This document shows positions 1 through 8,517 of a stretch of 64,000 nucleotides of DNA, piece after piece (the stretch's first letter is position 1; the number at the start of each line of letters is the position of its first letter). The DNA comes from Palsa-744 sp963734815 (lineage in GTDB: Bacteria; Actinomycetota; Thermoleophilia; Solirubrobacterales; Solirubrobacteraceae), in contig CAVTIH010000001.1 in NCBI GenBank assembly GCA_963734815.1, forward strand, positions 496,001 through 560,000. The letters are read 5' to 3'. Under the pieces are notes generated by a model, which was not told the origin of the DNA, did not search any database, and saw only the letters and a program-made list of their open reading frames with translations. A program made the translations under genes and the position numbers.

Positions 1-843
1 CTTGACCGTCGTGGCGGTGGCCCCGATGCCAAATCCGGTGCCTGTGATCGTCACGCTCGTACCGCCCGTTGTCGATCCTGTGGCGGGAGTCACGTCGGTG
101 ATCGTCGGTACGCCGAATTTGAAGTGGTCACGCGGGTGGCAGCCGCCGGGAGGATTGCGAAGGATGCAGGATTCCGGTCCGCTGGTGCCGTACGGGCTCG
201 TGACCGTCACCAGCGCTTTACCCGCAGTTCCAGGAGGCGCCACGGCAGTGATCGACTTGTTCGACTCCACCGTGAAGCTCACGGCGCTCGTTCCGCCGAA
301 GTCCACCGCCGTGGCCGGGAGGAAGTAGAGGCCGAGGATCGTTACGCTGGTGCCGCCGGCAGCGGGTCCTTCATCGGGTAGGACCTCGCGTACGACCGGC
401 GGAGAATCGGTGTAGGCGAACTGATCCGCCGCGCTGGCGGCACTGGTGCCTTCCGGTGTCGTCACCGTCACATCCACCGTGCCTGCGCCTGCGGGGGCGA
501 CGGCGCCGATGGCCGTCGCCGACCTCACGGTGAACTTGCTCGCGGCGGTCATGCCAAAGTCGACGGCCGTCGCTCCTCCCAGATTGGTTCCAATTATTTC
601 GACTTTTGTACCGCCCTTCGCGGGGCCATCGGCAGGGGCGATGCCCGTGACCGTGGGTGGTTCGGGCGACACCAGTGGGCTCACGGCCAAATCGGGCGTC
701 GCAAGCGATGTATCGGCCACGGCCGGCGTCGCAATCGTGGCGGCCAGAGCGAATGCCGTCGCGCCCAAAGCCAGTGCTCGTTGCTGCCACGACGAGCCTC
801 CGGCACCGTGACGTACTGGGAAGCATCTCTCTAAGAATTTCAT
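1..843 (-). CDS. Secreted IPT/TIG-repeat protein, C-terminus outside window
   Basis: The frame runs leftward from an ATG at 843 and is still open at base 1, so only the first 281 residues are visible. AGGAGG sits five bases before the start, which fixes it. Residues about 22-42 are hydrophobic and end in a small-residue region (ATPAVADTS), a probable signal peptide. Three immunoglobulin-like IPT/TIG units follow, near residues 60-140, 148-235 and from 253. Each opens with a pattern like VTPATGSTTGGTSV and the first two close with TVTTPEGTS or TVTSPYGTS. IPT/TIG domains in secreted bacterial proteins usually act in adhesion, carbohydrate binding or structural spacing, but no enzymatic domain is visible here. 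The stretch between the second and third unit holds two cysteines (SCILRNPPGGC) that could form a disulfide. Family assignment is firm; function is not known. Confidence 0.85.
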   Translation of the reverse strand, partial: MKFLERCFPVRHGAGGSSWQQRALALGATAFALAATIATPAVADTSLATPDLAVSPLVSPEPPTVTGIAPADGPAKGGTKVEIIGTNLGGATAVDFGMTAASKFTVRSATAIGAVAPAGAGTVDVTVTTPEGTSAASAADQFAYTDSPPVVREVLPDEGPAAGGTSVTILGLYFLPATAVDFGGTSAVSFTVESNKSITAVAPPGTAGKALVTVTSPYGTSGPESCILRNPPGGCHPRDHFKFGVPTITDVTPATGSTTGGTSVTITGTGFGIGATATTVK

Positions 844-1139
844 CTCGGCCTCCTATGCCCGTTCGAAAGGGTGGTGCGGCCCATGCTACGCGCAAGGTGT
901 ACCGAGGTTTGACAAAATTGTGACTTTTTGGATAGAGATCACATGATGCCCGGGGTGGATCCGGTGGAGCTGTCGACCGGCCGCCGAGAAGAAGATCGGT
1001 CAGCACAGAAGATCGGCAGCACGTTGCCTACGCAGATGGGCCCCAACACGCATACGAGGGCGGGGCCGGGCAGCCGCAGCAACCCGATCCCGCCCTCGAG
1101 CGGACGGCCTTGTTAGGAGGCTGTCTTAGACTTCAGCCT

Positions 1140-1967
1140 TTATTCGAAGCCGAGGTTGCCCGCGGCGATTTCCTCTTCGAAGGAGCCCTTGTACAGGCCG
1201 GTCTTGCCCGCTTCCTGTTTGGCGGCTTCTTCGAACCCGCCTTCGCCCAGGCACTGGCCTTCTTCGTAGCTCCATTCCATGCCTTTGAATTCATTTGAGA
1301 TCAGGAGCCTGGTCTGCGTGAGTGAGGGGAATTTCCTGATCTCTTTTTCTTCGACCGGCACCTGCTTGCTTGTGTAGACAGCTGCCGAGTAGGGCGCTTC
1401 GGGTTTTTTCGCCGCGATCGCCGGCACTGTCTGGCGGGGCCAGTCGATCTTGCAGATCTTCCCCGCGATCGAGAACGAGGCAGTGCCCGAGCCGACTTCC
1501 ACTTCCGATTCGGTTTCGCCGGCGCCGAGCTGCACGAAGCCGTTGACGTGGTACACGAACTTCACCGGTTCTGATTTTTTCGTTTCGGGGTTCACGTTGA
1601 AGGTCGTTTTGGTGCCCGCGAGGAAGCCGTTGAAGTCGGTGCGGGTGAGGCATTTTTCAAATTTGACCTCCGTCGAGAAGGTCAGCGACGTGGCCCACGA
1701 CACCGCGCCTTCGGCGATCGTCTTGCCCGAGGTCTTGGCGGCGCAGACGATGTAGAACACGCCGAACTTCAATTCCTGGCTGCGTTCTTCGCCGCCCAGT
1801 TCGGTGGAGCCGACGCCTCGGCCCCTGGTCTTGCCGGGTTCGGCTTCCGAGAGCGGCTTGGGCAGCCGGCTCGCGGTGAACTGAGTGGTCGCCAGCGCGG
1901 GCGCCGCACAGGCGGCCAGCGCCCCGATCGTGGCGACCATTCCGGCCGCGGTCTTCAAACGTCTCAT
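1140..1967 (-). CDS. Secreted protein of unknown function
   Basis: 275 residues from the ATG at 1967, preceded by GGAGACAGGA. An in-frame ATG 17 codons upstream is less likely because the chosen start leads straight into a signal peptide: a basic MRRLK start, a hydrophobic core to about residue 20 and an APALA-type cleavage site near residue 26. The mature part is rich in Lys, Glu, Thr and Gly and has three widely spaced cysteines plus one near the C-terminus (EGQCLGEGG), suggesting an extracytoplasmic beta-rich fold. I recognise no catalytic motif or named family. It is transcribed the same way as the IPT/TIG protein to its left, about 300 bases away. Signal peptide call is good; function is unknown. 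Confidence 0.75.
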   Translation of the reverse strand: MRRLKTAAGMVATIGALAACAAPALATTQFTASRLPKPLSEAEPGKTRGRGVGSTELGGEERSQELKFGVFYIVCAAKTSGKTIAEGAVSWATSLTFSTEVKFEKCLTRTDFNGFLAGTKTTFNVNPETKKSEPVKFVYHVNGFVQLGAGETESEVEVGSGTASFSIAGKICKIDWPRQTVPAIAAKKPEAPYSAAVYTSKQVPVEEKEIRKFPSLTQTRLLISNEFKGMEWSYEEGQCLGEGGFEEAAKQEAGKTGLYKGSFEEEIAAGNLGFE

Positions 1968-2139
1968 TCCTGTCTCCGTTCGCATCGAGGGAAGGTGTTT
2001 CACCTTTACTTCACACAACTTTCACACCATGGAAGCATCCTGTCCATGGCCGAGGATCGCGGGTGCAGCATATCCGATTTGAGTACGGAAAAACGTTGTA
2101 AAGAAAATGTTCACACCTTTTGGCGGTCAACTCTTTGGA

Positions 2140-3327
2140 CTAGAGCGCACCGACCAGCAGGCGCTCGAGGGCGTCGCTCGCCGCGGGCACCGAGAACAGC
2201 CTTTCGACGGCCGCTCTTCCACTCCTCGTCAACCGCCGGCGCAGCTCCGGCGATGCGCGCAGCTCGCTCAGCCGCGCGGCCAGCTGCGCCGGGTTGCCCT
2301 CCGGGAATGTGAGCCCGCCACCGGTCAGCTCGATCAGCCAGGGGATCTCACCCGAGTCCGAGCCGACCACGGGCACGCCACACCACAGCGCCTCGACGAC
2401 AACCCGCCCGAACTGCTCCTTCCACGTTGGCGTGGTGCGCGAGGGCAACGCCAGCACGTCGAGCTGCGCGTACGCGGCCGCCATGCCATCGTGGGTGAAG
2501 CCGTCGAGCACGCGTACGCGCGAGCCAGGGATCGGCTGTCCCTCCAGCTGCGCTCGCAACTCCCCGTCGCCGATCAGCAACAGCTCGACCGGGCCGTCCA
2601 GCATCCGCACGGCGGCGAGCAGATCGGTCAATCCCTTGCTCTCGACCAAGCGCCCCGCGTAGCCGATCGTGAATGGGCGCCCGGCCTCCCGGGGATCGCC
2701 CGCCACATCGGTCGCGCCGGCCGGCAAGCGATGTTCCGTCTCCCCGGAGGGTGGTGCCAGCTCCCACTCGGGGACCGCGTGCGGTGCGAGCGCGACCTCT
2801 CCGCTGGCGCCCCACGCGCGCGCCAGGCCCGCGGCGCTGTCCGAGCGGGCCGCCACGAACGCCGCGCGGCGCAGCACTCGCGAGCGCAGTCCGCGCACCG
2901 GCGGGGGCAGTGCCCGATCGATGTTCTCGGCGCACTGCACCCCGAACGGGATGCCCTGCCTCGCGAACACCCGCCCCCACTGGGTCGCGGAGATCGAATA
3001 GGGCTCGGCCTCGACGAATGCCACATCGGGCCGCGCGCCCGTGCTCAACGCGCGGCAGCGGGTCAGGTAGAAGTGCCGTTGCGGACGCCCCGCCAGGGCG
3101 ACCGGCGTCGGGCGCAGCGCGTGCTCCAGGCCCGCAAGCGGTTGCGGGGTCATCGTGCGGCGCGAGTACTCGCTGCGCCAGCGGCTCGGCACAACGATCG
3201 TCACCTCCCAGTCCCGTCGCTGCAGCTCGCGGTACACCTCTTGGTTGACGTTCACCATCGCCGGGTGGCTGATCGCCAGCAACCGCCGTCGGCGCTGTGT
3301 CGCGGGCGCCAATGGATCGCGGCTCAT
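2140..3327 (-). CDS. GT4-family glycosyltransferase
   Basis: 395 residues, GT-B fold, family GT4. The N-terminal half starts with a Rossmann-like strand (LLAISHPAMVNVNQEVY); the C-terminal half carries the donor-binding domain with GYAGRLVESKGLTDLL, a mid-domain LLLIGDGEL strand, and an E-x7-E-like region EALWCGVPVVGSDSGEIP near residues 310-330. Such enzymes move a sugar from a nucleotide-sugar or polyprenyl donor during polysaccharide assembly in the cytoplasm. It starts 142 bases from, and divergent to, the large sulfotransferase-rich polysaccharide operon at 3470, so it most likely adds a residue of the same glycan. A good minus-strand promoter candidate (3382-3410) lies upstream. Sugar specificity cannot be read from sequence. 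Confidence 0.9.
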   Translation of the reverse strand: MSRDPLAPATQRRRRLLAISHPAMVNVNQEVYRELQRRDWEVTIVVPSRWRSEYSRRTMTPQPLAGLEHALRPTPVALAGRPQRHFYLTRCRALSTGARPDVAFVEAEPYSISATQWGRVFARQGIPFGVQCAENIDRALPPPVRGLRSRVLRRAAFVAARSDSAAGLARAWGASGEVALAPHAVPEWELAPPSGETEHRLPAGATDVAGDPREAGRPFTIGYAGRLVESKGLTDLLAAVRMLDGPVELLLIGDGELRAQLEGQPIPGSRVRVLDGFTHDGMAAAYAQLDVLALPSRTTPTWKEQFGRVVVEALWCGVPVVGSDSGEIPWLIELTGGGLTFPEGNPAQLAARLSELRASPELRRRLTRSGRAAVERLFSVPAASDALERLLVGAL

Positions 3328-3360
3328 ACCGCGCGGATCGTGAGGCTGGGTCTAGCGCAC

Positions 3361-3379
3361 GATGTGTACTTTTTGTGAA
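3361..3379. promoter_or_regulatory. Shared 19-base motif in divergent promoter region (site 1)
   Basis: GATGTGTACTTTTTGTGAA lies between the leftward GT4 gene (start 3327) and the rightward polysaccharide operon (start 3470). A second site at 24646-24664 matches at 16 of 19 positions and has the same context: between a leftward GT4 gene and a rightward sulfotransferase operon. The placement suggests an operator for a common regulator; the regulator is unknown. Confidence 0.45.
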
Positions 3380-3381
3380 GA

Positions 3382-3410
3382 GCTTTACTCAAGCCCCGCG
3401 ATCCTGTCAA
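3382..3410 (-). promoter_or_regulatory. Candidate promoter of the leftward GT4 gene
   Basis: On the minus strand a perfect -35 hexamer TTGACA (3410-3405) is followed after 17 bases by TAAAGC (3387-3382), a weak -10. It points at the GT4 gene starting at 3327 and overlaps the region containing the shared 19-base motif. The -10 match is poor, so this is only a candidate. Confidence 0.35.
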
Positions 3411-3469
3411 TCTGAGCCCTCGCGACGCCCACCGCTCGCCTTCCACCGCCTCGTCAGGGGCTCTCAGCA

Positions 3470-5125
3470 ATGAACGAGACGACCGAACCAACGGCCATCT
3501 TCGCGCCGATCTGGAGGCGCAAGTGGCTGATTCTGCTTGTGGGGGTCCTCGTCGCCGCGGCGACCTACCTCTACTACAAACGCCAGCCCACCCTCTACAC
3601 CGCCAGCACGCAAATCTATCTGGGCGGGGGGTCCGAAGAACAGGGGCTGCTCAACAGCACCCAGAGCAAAATCACGCTCAACGACCGTGACGTCACCGAC
3701 CAGGCGACGCTGATCAACTCCAGCTCGCTGAGCGAACCGGTGCACCAACGGCTGCGCGCCGAACACCATCTCGCGGCGGCCCGCGGCAAGGCCCACGCGA
3801 GCGCCGCCGGCAGCAGCGACTTCATCACGATCGCCGCCGAAGCGGGCACTTCCAAGGGCGCCGAGCAGCTCGCCGACGCCTATGCCGTCGCCTACGTGAA
3901 GCGTCAGCACACCCACTACCGGCACGAGGTGAACGCGGCCATCCTCGCCACCCGCCGCCAGCTGGGCCGGATCGAAGCCGGCTTGGCCGCCGCCGCCAAA
4001 GCCAAAGCGAAGGGGAGTGGCAAGGGAGCCGGCGCAGTGGCCGGTGCCGCCAGCGGCGCCGCGACCGTGCAGGCCGCCAACCTCGCCAGCAAGATCAACC
4101 AGCTCGAAGGCGACCTGGAGGTCGCGGGCGTGCAGGAGATCAGCTCCGGCAAGACCAAGGCCATGCTCGTCTCGCCGACGCCCAAACGGAACGCGATCTT
4201 CGGCTTCGTGCTCGGCATCCTGCTGGCCGCCGCCGCCGCCGTCCTGCTCGGCCGCTTCGACCGGCGGCTGCGCTCGCTGGCGAGCATCGAGGCGGCCTTC
4301 GGGACGCCGGTGCTCAGCGCGCTGCCCGCGGTCCGCCAGCCGGTCGTGCGCACCGGCGGCGAGCCGGCGCCGGCCGAGGGTCTGCTGGAGCCGCTGCGGC
4401 GCCTGCACACCACGCTGCAGCTCGGCGACATGCTCGAGCGCGACCGCCAGCGCCCGCCGCGCCTGATCCTGTTCCTCAGCGCCGACGCCGGCGACGGCAA
4501 GTCGACGCTGCTGGCCGACCTGGCGCTCGTACAGCGCGACGCGGGCGCACGCGTGGCGGTGATCGAGGCCGACATGCGCCGGCCCGTGCTGGCGGGGCTG
4601 CTCGGCGTGGGCGCCCCCTACGGGCTGAGCGATGTGCTCGCCGGCACGCTCTCGCTGGGCGAGGCGTGGCAGAGCGCGATGCACCTGCAGACCGGCGCCG
4701 CGACGACCACCGAGGCGCACGGCGTCTCCACGGCGATCGACTCGCGCGCAGCCTCGGTGTCGGTGTTGCTCAGCGGCGGCCACACCGCCAACCCACCCGC
4801 GCTGCTCGCCGGCGAGCGGATGCGCGGCGTGCTGCGCTCCGCCGCGGAGGACTTCGACTACGTGCTGATCGACGCGCCTCCGCCGCTGCAGGTGAGCGAC
4901 GCGCTGCCGCTGCTCGGCCTGGTCGATGGGATCGTGCTGGTCGCACGCGCCGGGCACACGCACGAGGCGGCGGCGCGGCGACTGATGCAGCTGCTTTCGC
5001 GCGTTTCCTCCGCCCCGGTGCTCGGGGTGCTCGCCAACTGCGTCTCGCGCGGAGAAGTGCAGGAGTACGGCTTCGGCGCCCCCTACGGGCAGCCCAGCCG
5101 GTTGCGCGATCTGATCGCCCGATGA
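3470..5125 (+). CDS. Wzz-type chain-length protein fused to BY-kinase (tyrosine autokinase)
   Basis: 551 residues. Residues about 12-30 and 245-262 are the two membrane helices of a Wzz/GumC-type co-polymerase, with an extracytoplasmic segment between them (including an Ala/Lys/Gly-rich stretch near 165-195). The C-terminal third is a cytoplasmic P-loop kinase domain: Walker A SADAGDGKST near 338-347, Walker A' VAVIEADMRRP and Walker B YVLIDAPPP. The extreme C-terminus has only two tyrosines (EYGFGAPYG) instead of the usual tyrosine cluster. In the family this protein controls chain length and export of polysaccharide by cycles of autophosphorylation. It opens a rightward operon running to 16010 and overlaps the next gene by four bases (ATGA). 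Family call is strong. Confidence 0.92.
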   Translation: MNETTEPTAIFAPIWRRKWLILLVGVLVAAATYLYYKRQPTLYTASTQIYLGGGSEEQGLLNSTQSKITLNDRDVTDQATLINSSSLSEPVHQRLRAEHHLAAARGKAHASAAGSSDFITIAAEAGTSKGAEQLADAYAVAYVKRQHTHYRHEVNAAILATRRQLGRIEAGLAAAAKAKAKGSGKGAGAVAGAASGAATVQAANLASKINQLEGDLEVAGVQEISSGKTKAMLVSPTPKRNAIFGFVLGILLAAAAAVLLGRFDRRLRSLASIEAAFGTPVLSALPAVRQPVVRTGGEPAPAEGLLEPLRRLHTTLQLGDMLERDRQRPPRLILFLSADAGDGKSTLLADLALVQRDAGARVAVIEADMRRPVLAGLLGVGAPYGLSDVLAGTLSLGEAWQSAMHLQTGAATTTEAHGVSTAIDSRAASVSVLLSGGHTANPPALLAGERMRGVLRSAAEDFDYVLIDAPPPLQVSDALPLLGLVDGIVLVARAGHTHEAAARRLMQLLSRVSSAPVLGVLANCVSRGEVQEYGFGAPYGQPSRLRDLIAR

Positions 5126-6705
5126 GCGCCTCCCAGCCGCGCGTGGCCGCTCCGAGCATGCGCGCCCATCCGGCTGTCGTGAGCCGGCGGATCGCCGAGC
5201 TGGCACTGCTTGGCGGCGCCGGGGCGATCGCGCTCGCCCTGGCGCTGGGCATCGCCCTGGCGGTGCCCGACCCCAACTTCCTGCTGGTGCTCGCGCTGGC
5301 GCTCGGCGCGGTGGGGATCCTCGCGCTCGCGGTCAACACCCGCCTGGAGGTGTCGGTTGCGCTGCTGGCGATCTACCTCGGTGCGCTCGACGGGCCGGTC
5401 AAGCTGCTGAGCGCCAACCAGGCGGCCTCGGCCGTCCGCGACGTGCTGATCGCGGCGGTCGCGCTGGGGGCGATCGTGCGCCTGCTCGCCCGCCGCGAGC
5501 GTGTGGCGACGGCGCCGATGTCCGGCTGGGTGATCGCGTTCGTCGCGCTCGTGCTGGCGAACGCCTTCAACCCCAACACGCTGGGGACGCTGAAGATCCT
5601 CGGGGGCTTCCGCCAGGAGCTCGAGTGGGTGCCGTTCTTCTTCTTCGGCTACGCGCTGATGCGCTCGCGCGAGCGCTTCCGTCAGCTGTTCGTGGTCCTC
5701 GGCGTGATCGCGCTCGCCAACGGTGCGGTCAGCCTCTACCAGACGCGACTCTCGCCGGCGCAGCTGGCCAGCTGGGGGCCGGGCTACTCCGAACTGGTGT
5801 ACGGCAACGAAACGCTCTCGGCGCGCAAGTACCTCAGCGAAGGCGTCGCGCGGGTGCGCCCGCCCGCGCTCGGCTCGGACGCCGGCTTCGGCGGCAGCGT
5901 TGGTGTGATCGCGCTGGCGGGGACCGTGGTGCTGCTGGCCATGATCCGGCGGCGGCGACGGTGGTTTGCGGCGCTGCTCTGCGTGGGCGCGCTGCTGGCG
6001 GTCGCCACCTCGCTGGCGCGCCTGTCTGTCCTCGGCGCGGTGATCTCGTTGCTGGCCTTCGGGCTGCTGTGCGCCGGCGCCGGCGTGGGGCGGCGGGTGC
6101 GGCGCCCGCTCGGGGCGCTGCTGGCGGTCGCGGTCGTTGCGGTGGGGCTCGGGGTGGCGCTCGTCGCGTTCGAGGGCGGCGGGGTCTTCTCGCGCTACGT
6201 CAGCATCGAACCCTCGAACGTTGGCGCCACCTCCACCACATACAAGGCCGTGAGCCTTGCGCAAATCCCCAACGACGTCGCCAACGACCCCTTCGGCTTT
6301 GGTCTGGCGACCGCGGGCGCGGCGTCCAGCTTCGGCGGGCACACGACGGTGACGCTCGAAGGCCACGGCCACAGCGCCGAGACGCAGTACAACTACGTCA
6401 CCGACGAACTCGGGCTGCCCGGCCTGCTGCTGTGGAGCGCGCTCTCGCTGAGCGTGATCTGGATGGCTGTCACCCGACTGCGGCGCGTCGACGACGCCGA
6501 GATCCGGATCGGCCTTGCCGGTGTGTTCGCGCCTTTCATCGCGCTGATCCTGATGGGCACCAACGGACCGGTGATGGCCAGCGCGGCGGCCGGCCCCTTC
6601 TACTGGTTCGCGGTCGGGATCGCCGCCTACTGGCTGGTGGGGGCAGGGGGCGCGAGAAGTGACGATTTGGTGAGTGGCGCATATGCGGGCGGCGAGGAGC
6701 GTTGA
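5122..6705 (+). CDS. O-antigen ligase/polymerase-like membrane protein (Wzy-like)
   Basis: 527 residues from the ATG at 5122, which overlaps the stop of the upstream kinase gene (ATGA). The protein has roughly ten to twelve hydrophobic helices (clusters near 25-75, 85-150, 165-215, 275-355 and 440-510) with one large extracytoplasmic loop around residues 360-440, the layout of the Wzy/WaaL superfamily. Conserved features include the long hydrophilic loop with a GHGHSAETQYNYVTDELG segment, typical of the periplasmic loop in these polymerases. It should join undecaprenyl-linked repeat units, or ligate the finished glycan, on the outer face of the membrane. Its position between a BY-kinase and an ABC exporter supports a polysaccharide role. 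Whether it is a polymerase or a ligase cannot be told from sequence. Confidence 0.85.
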   Translation: MSASQPRVAAPSMRAHPAVVSRRIAELALLGGAGAIALALALGIALAVPDPNFLLVLALALGAVGILALAVNTRLEVSVALLAIYLGALDGPVKLLSANQAASAVRDVLIAAVALGAIVRLLARRERVATAPMSGWVIAFVALVLANAFNPNTLGTLKILGGFRQELEWVPFFFFGYALMRSRERFRQLFVVLGVIALANGAVSLYQTRLSPAQLASWGPGYSELVYGNETLSARKYLSEGVARVRPPALGSDAGFGGSVGVIALAGTVVLLAMIRRRRRWFAALLCVGALLAVATSLARLSVLGAVISLLAFGLLCAGAGVGRRVRRPLGALLAVAVVAVGLGVALVAFEGGGVFSRYVSIEPSNVGATSTTYKAVSLAQIPNDVANDPFGFGLATAGAASSFGGHTTVTLEGHGHSAETQYNYVTDELGLPGLLLWSALSLSVIWMAVTRLRRVDDAEIRIGLAGVFAPFIALILMGTNGPVMASAAAGPFYWFAVGIAAYWLVGAGGARSDDLVSGAYAGGEER

Positions 6706-6711
6706 TCGGCC

Positions 6712-8517
6712 ATGAGGCGCCGGCGCTCCCGCGAGCAACGTGATCCCGCGCCACGATCGACCGCACGCGCGCGGCTGAGCCTGCTGCTCGGCGACCGCCG
6801 CGGGGCGGTCGCCATGCTGGCCGGCAGCTCGATCCTCTCCGGCTTCGCGGAAGCCGGGATGCTGGTGCTGCTCACGCAGATTGCCGCCGCGATCGCCACC
6901 GGGGCGCGGCACGTGCATACGCACATCGGCCCGCTGCGCCTGCACACGACCGTCGGCGAGCTGCTGGTGGTGGCACTCGCGCTCACAGGCTTTCGCCTCG
7001 CGCTGCAGGTGCCGATCTCGATCCTGCCGGCGCGGATTGGCGCGGAGGTGCAGGCGCGCCTGCGCCGCGACCTGCTGCACGCCTTCACGCGCGCCTCCTG
7101 GAGCGTGCAGTCCGCTGACCACGAGGGGCACCTGCAGGAGACGATGACCAGCCAGGTGATCCAGGCGACCGCCGGCGCGGTGCAGGCCACGACGCTGCTC
7201 ACCTCACTGATCACGTTCGTGGTGCTGCTGATCTCCGCGCTCGTGCTCAACGTGTTTGCCGCCGCGATCGTGCTCACGGTGGCGATCGCGCTGTTCGGGC
7301 TGCTGCGCCCGCTGAGCGCGCTCGGCGCGCGCCGAGCGCGCTCGCTCTCGCAGGCGCAGATGGAGTACGCCGGTGGAATCGGCGAGGCGATCCGGGTCGC
7401 CGAGGACACGCAGGTGTTCGGCGCTGCCGTCGCCCAGCGCGAGCGCATCGGGCGACAGATCGACGCTGCCCGCGTGCTGTTCTTCCGTACCTGGGTGATC
7501 GGGCGCCTCGTGCCCAACCTCTACCAGAGCCTGATCTACCTGCTGATCGTCGCGGGCCTCGGCGGCCTCTACCTCGCCGGCGGCGGCCATGCGGCGTCGC
7601 TCGGGGCGGTCGTGCTGCTGCTGGTGCGCGCCGGCAACAATGGCCAGCAGGCGCAGACCGCCTACCAGGGCCTGCGCCAGTCGCTGCCCTTCATCGAGCG
7701 CCTGCAGGCTGCCGAAGAGCGCTACGCGCAGAGCGCACCGCTCGACGGTGGGGCGCTGCTGCCGCGGATCGAAAGCCTCGCGTTCGAGCGTGTCACGTTC
7801 GCCTACCGCGCCGCGCGCCCGGTGCTATCGGAGATCAGCTTCGCGGTCGCCGGCGGCGAGGCGATCGGGATCGTCGGTCCCTCCGGCGCCGGCAAGTCGA
7901 CGCTCGTGCAGATCCTGCTGCGGCTGCGCACCCAAGATCGCGGCCGTTACCTGGTCAATGGCGTCCCCGCCGAGCAGTTTGCGCGCAGCGAGTGGAACCG
8001 GCGCGTGGCCTACGTCTCCCAGGAACCCCGTCTGGTGCATGCCACGGTCGCGGAGAACATCCGCTACTTCCGCGATCTGGACCGCGCGGCGATCGAACGG
8101 GCCGGGCGCCTGGCGCGCATCCACGACGACGTGGTCTCCTGGTCGCAGGGCTACGACACGGTGGTCGGCCCGCGCGCCGACGCGGTCTCCGGCGGCCAGC
8201 AGCAGCGCATCTGCCTCGCCCGCGCGCTCGCGGCGCGGCCGGAGGTGCTCGTGCTGGACGAGCCCACCTCCGCCCTGGACCCGACCTCCGAGCGGTTGAT
8301 CCAGGAGTCGCTGACGGCGCTCAAGCACGAGCTGACGCTGTTCATCGTCGCCCACCGCCTCTCCACGCTGGACATCTGCGACCGCGTGATGGTGATCGTC
8401 GACGGCCGCCTGGCGGCATTCGACACAACCGCCTTCCTGCAGACGCACAGCCCCTACTACCGCACCGCCTCGGGGCTCGCCGCGAGCGCGCCGGCGGGGC
8501 TGCTGGGGGTGCGGTGA
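6712..8517 (+). CDS. MsbA-type ABC exporter (fused permease and ATPase)
   Basis: 601 residues. The N-terminal half (about 20-310) is a six-helix ABC exporter membrane domain; the C-terminal half is the nucleotide-binding domain with Walker A GPSGAGKST near 388, signature SGGQQQR near 493, Walker B VLVLDEPTSALD and H-loop AHRLSTL. Half-size transporters of this class work as homodimers and flip lipids, lipid-linked oligosaccharides or peptides. No Wzx-type flippase is present in the operon, so this protein probably moves the lipid-linked glycan across the membrane. It starts six bases after the polymerase gene and its TGA overlaps the GTG of the first sulfotransferase. Transporter class is certain; substrate is inferred from context. 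Confidence 0.93.
   Translation: MRRRRSREQRDPAPRSTARARLSLLLGDRRGAVAMLAGSSILSGFAEAGMLVLLTQIAAAIATGARHVHTHIGPLRLHTTVGELLVVALALTGFRLALQVPISILPARIGAEVQARLRRDLLHAFTRASWSVQSADHEGHLQETMTSQVIQATAGAVQATTLLTSLITFVVLLISALVLNVFAAAIVLTVAIALFGLLRPLSALGARRARSLSQAQMEYAGGIGEAIRVAEDTQVFGAAVAQRERIGRQIDAARVLFFRTWVIGRLVPNLYQSLIYLLIVAGLGGLYLAGGGHAASLGAVVLLLVRAGNNGQQAQTAYQGLRQSLPFIERLQAAEERYAQSAPLDGGALLPRIESLAFERVTFAYRAARPVLSEISFAVAGGEAIGIVGPSGAGKSTLVQILLRLRTQDRGRYLVNGVPAEQFARSEWNRRVAYVSQEPRLVHATVAENIRYFRDLDRAAIERAGRLARIHDDVVSWSQGYDTVVGPRADAVSGGQQQRICLARALAARPEVLVLDEPTSALDPTSERLIQESLTALKHELTLFIVAHRLSTLDICDRVMVIVDGRLAAFDTTAFLQTHSPYYRTASGLAASAPAGLLGVR

Noticed and set aside
844..1139. Possible small genes in the first intergenic gap
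   Set aside because: Frames here have no ribosome site, no hydrophobic or family pattern, and no support beyond being open.
5083..7131. Very long leftward frame of 682 codons opposite the polymerase and exporter genes
   Set aside because: Its product is rich in Arg, His, Gln and Gly with no domain or hydrophobic pattern, and the opposite strand encodes two clear membrane proteins; it is a GC-driven antisense frame.
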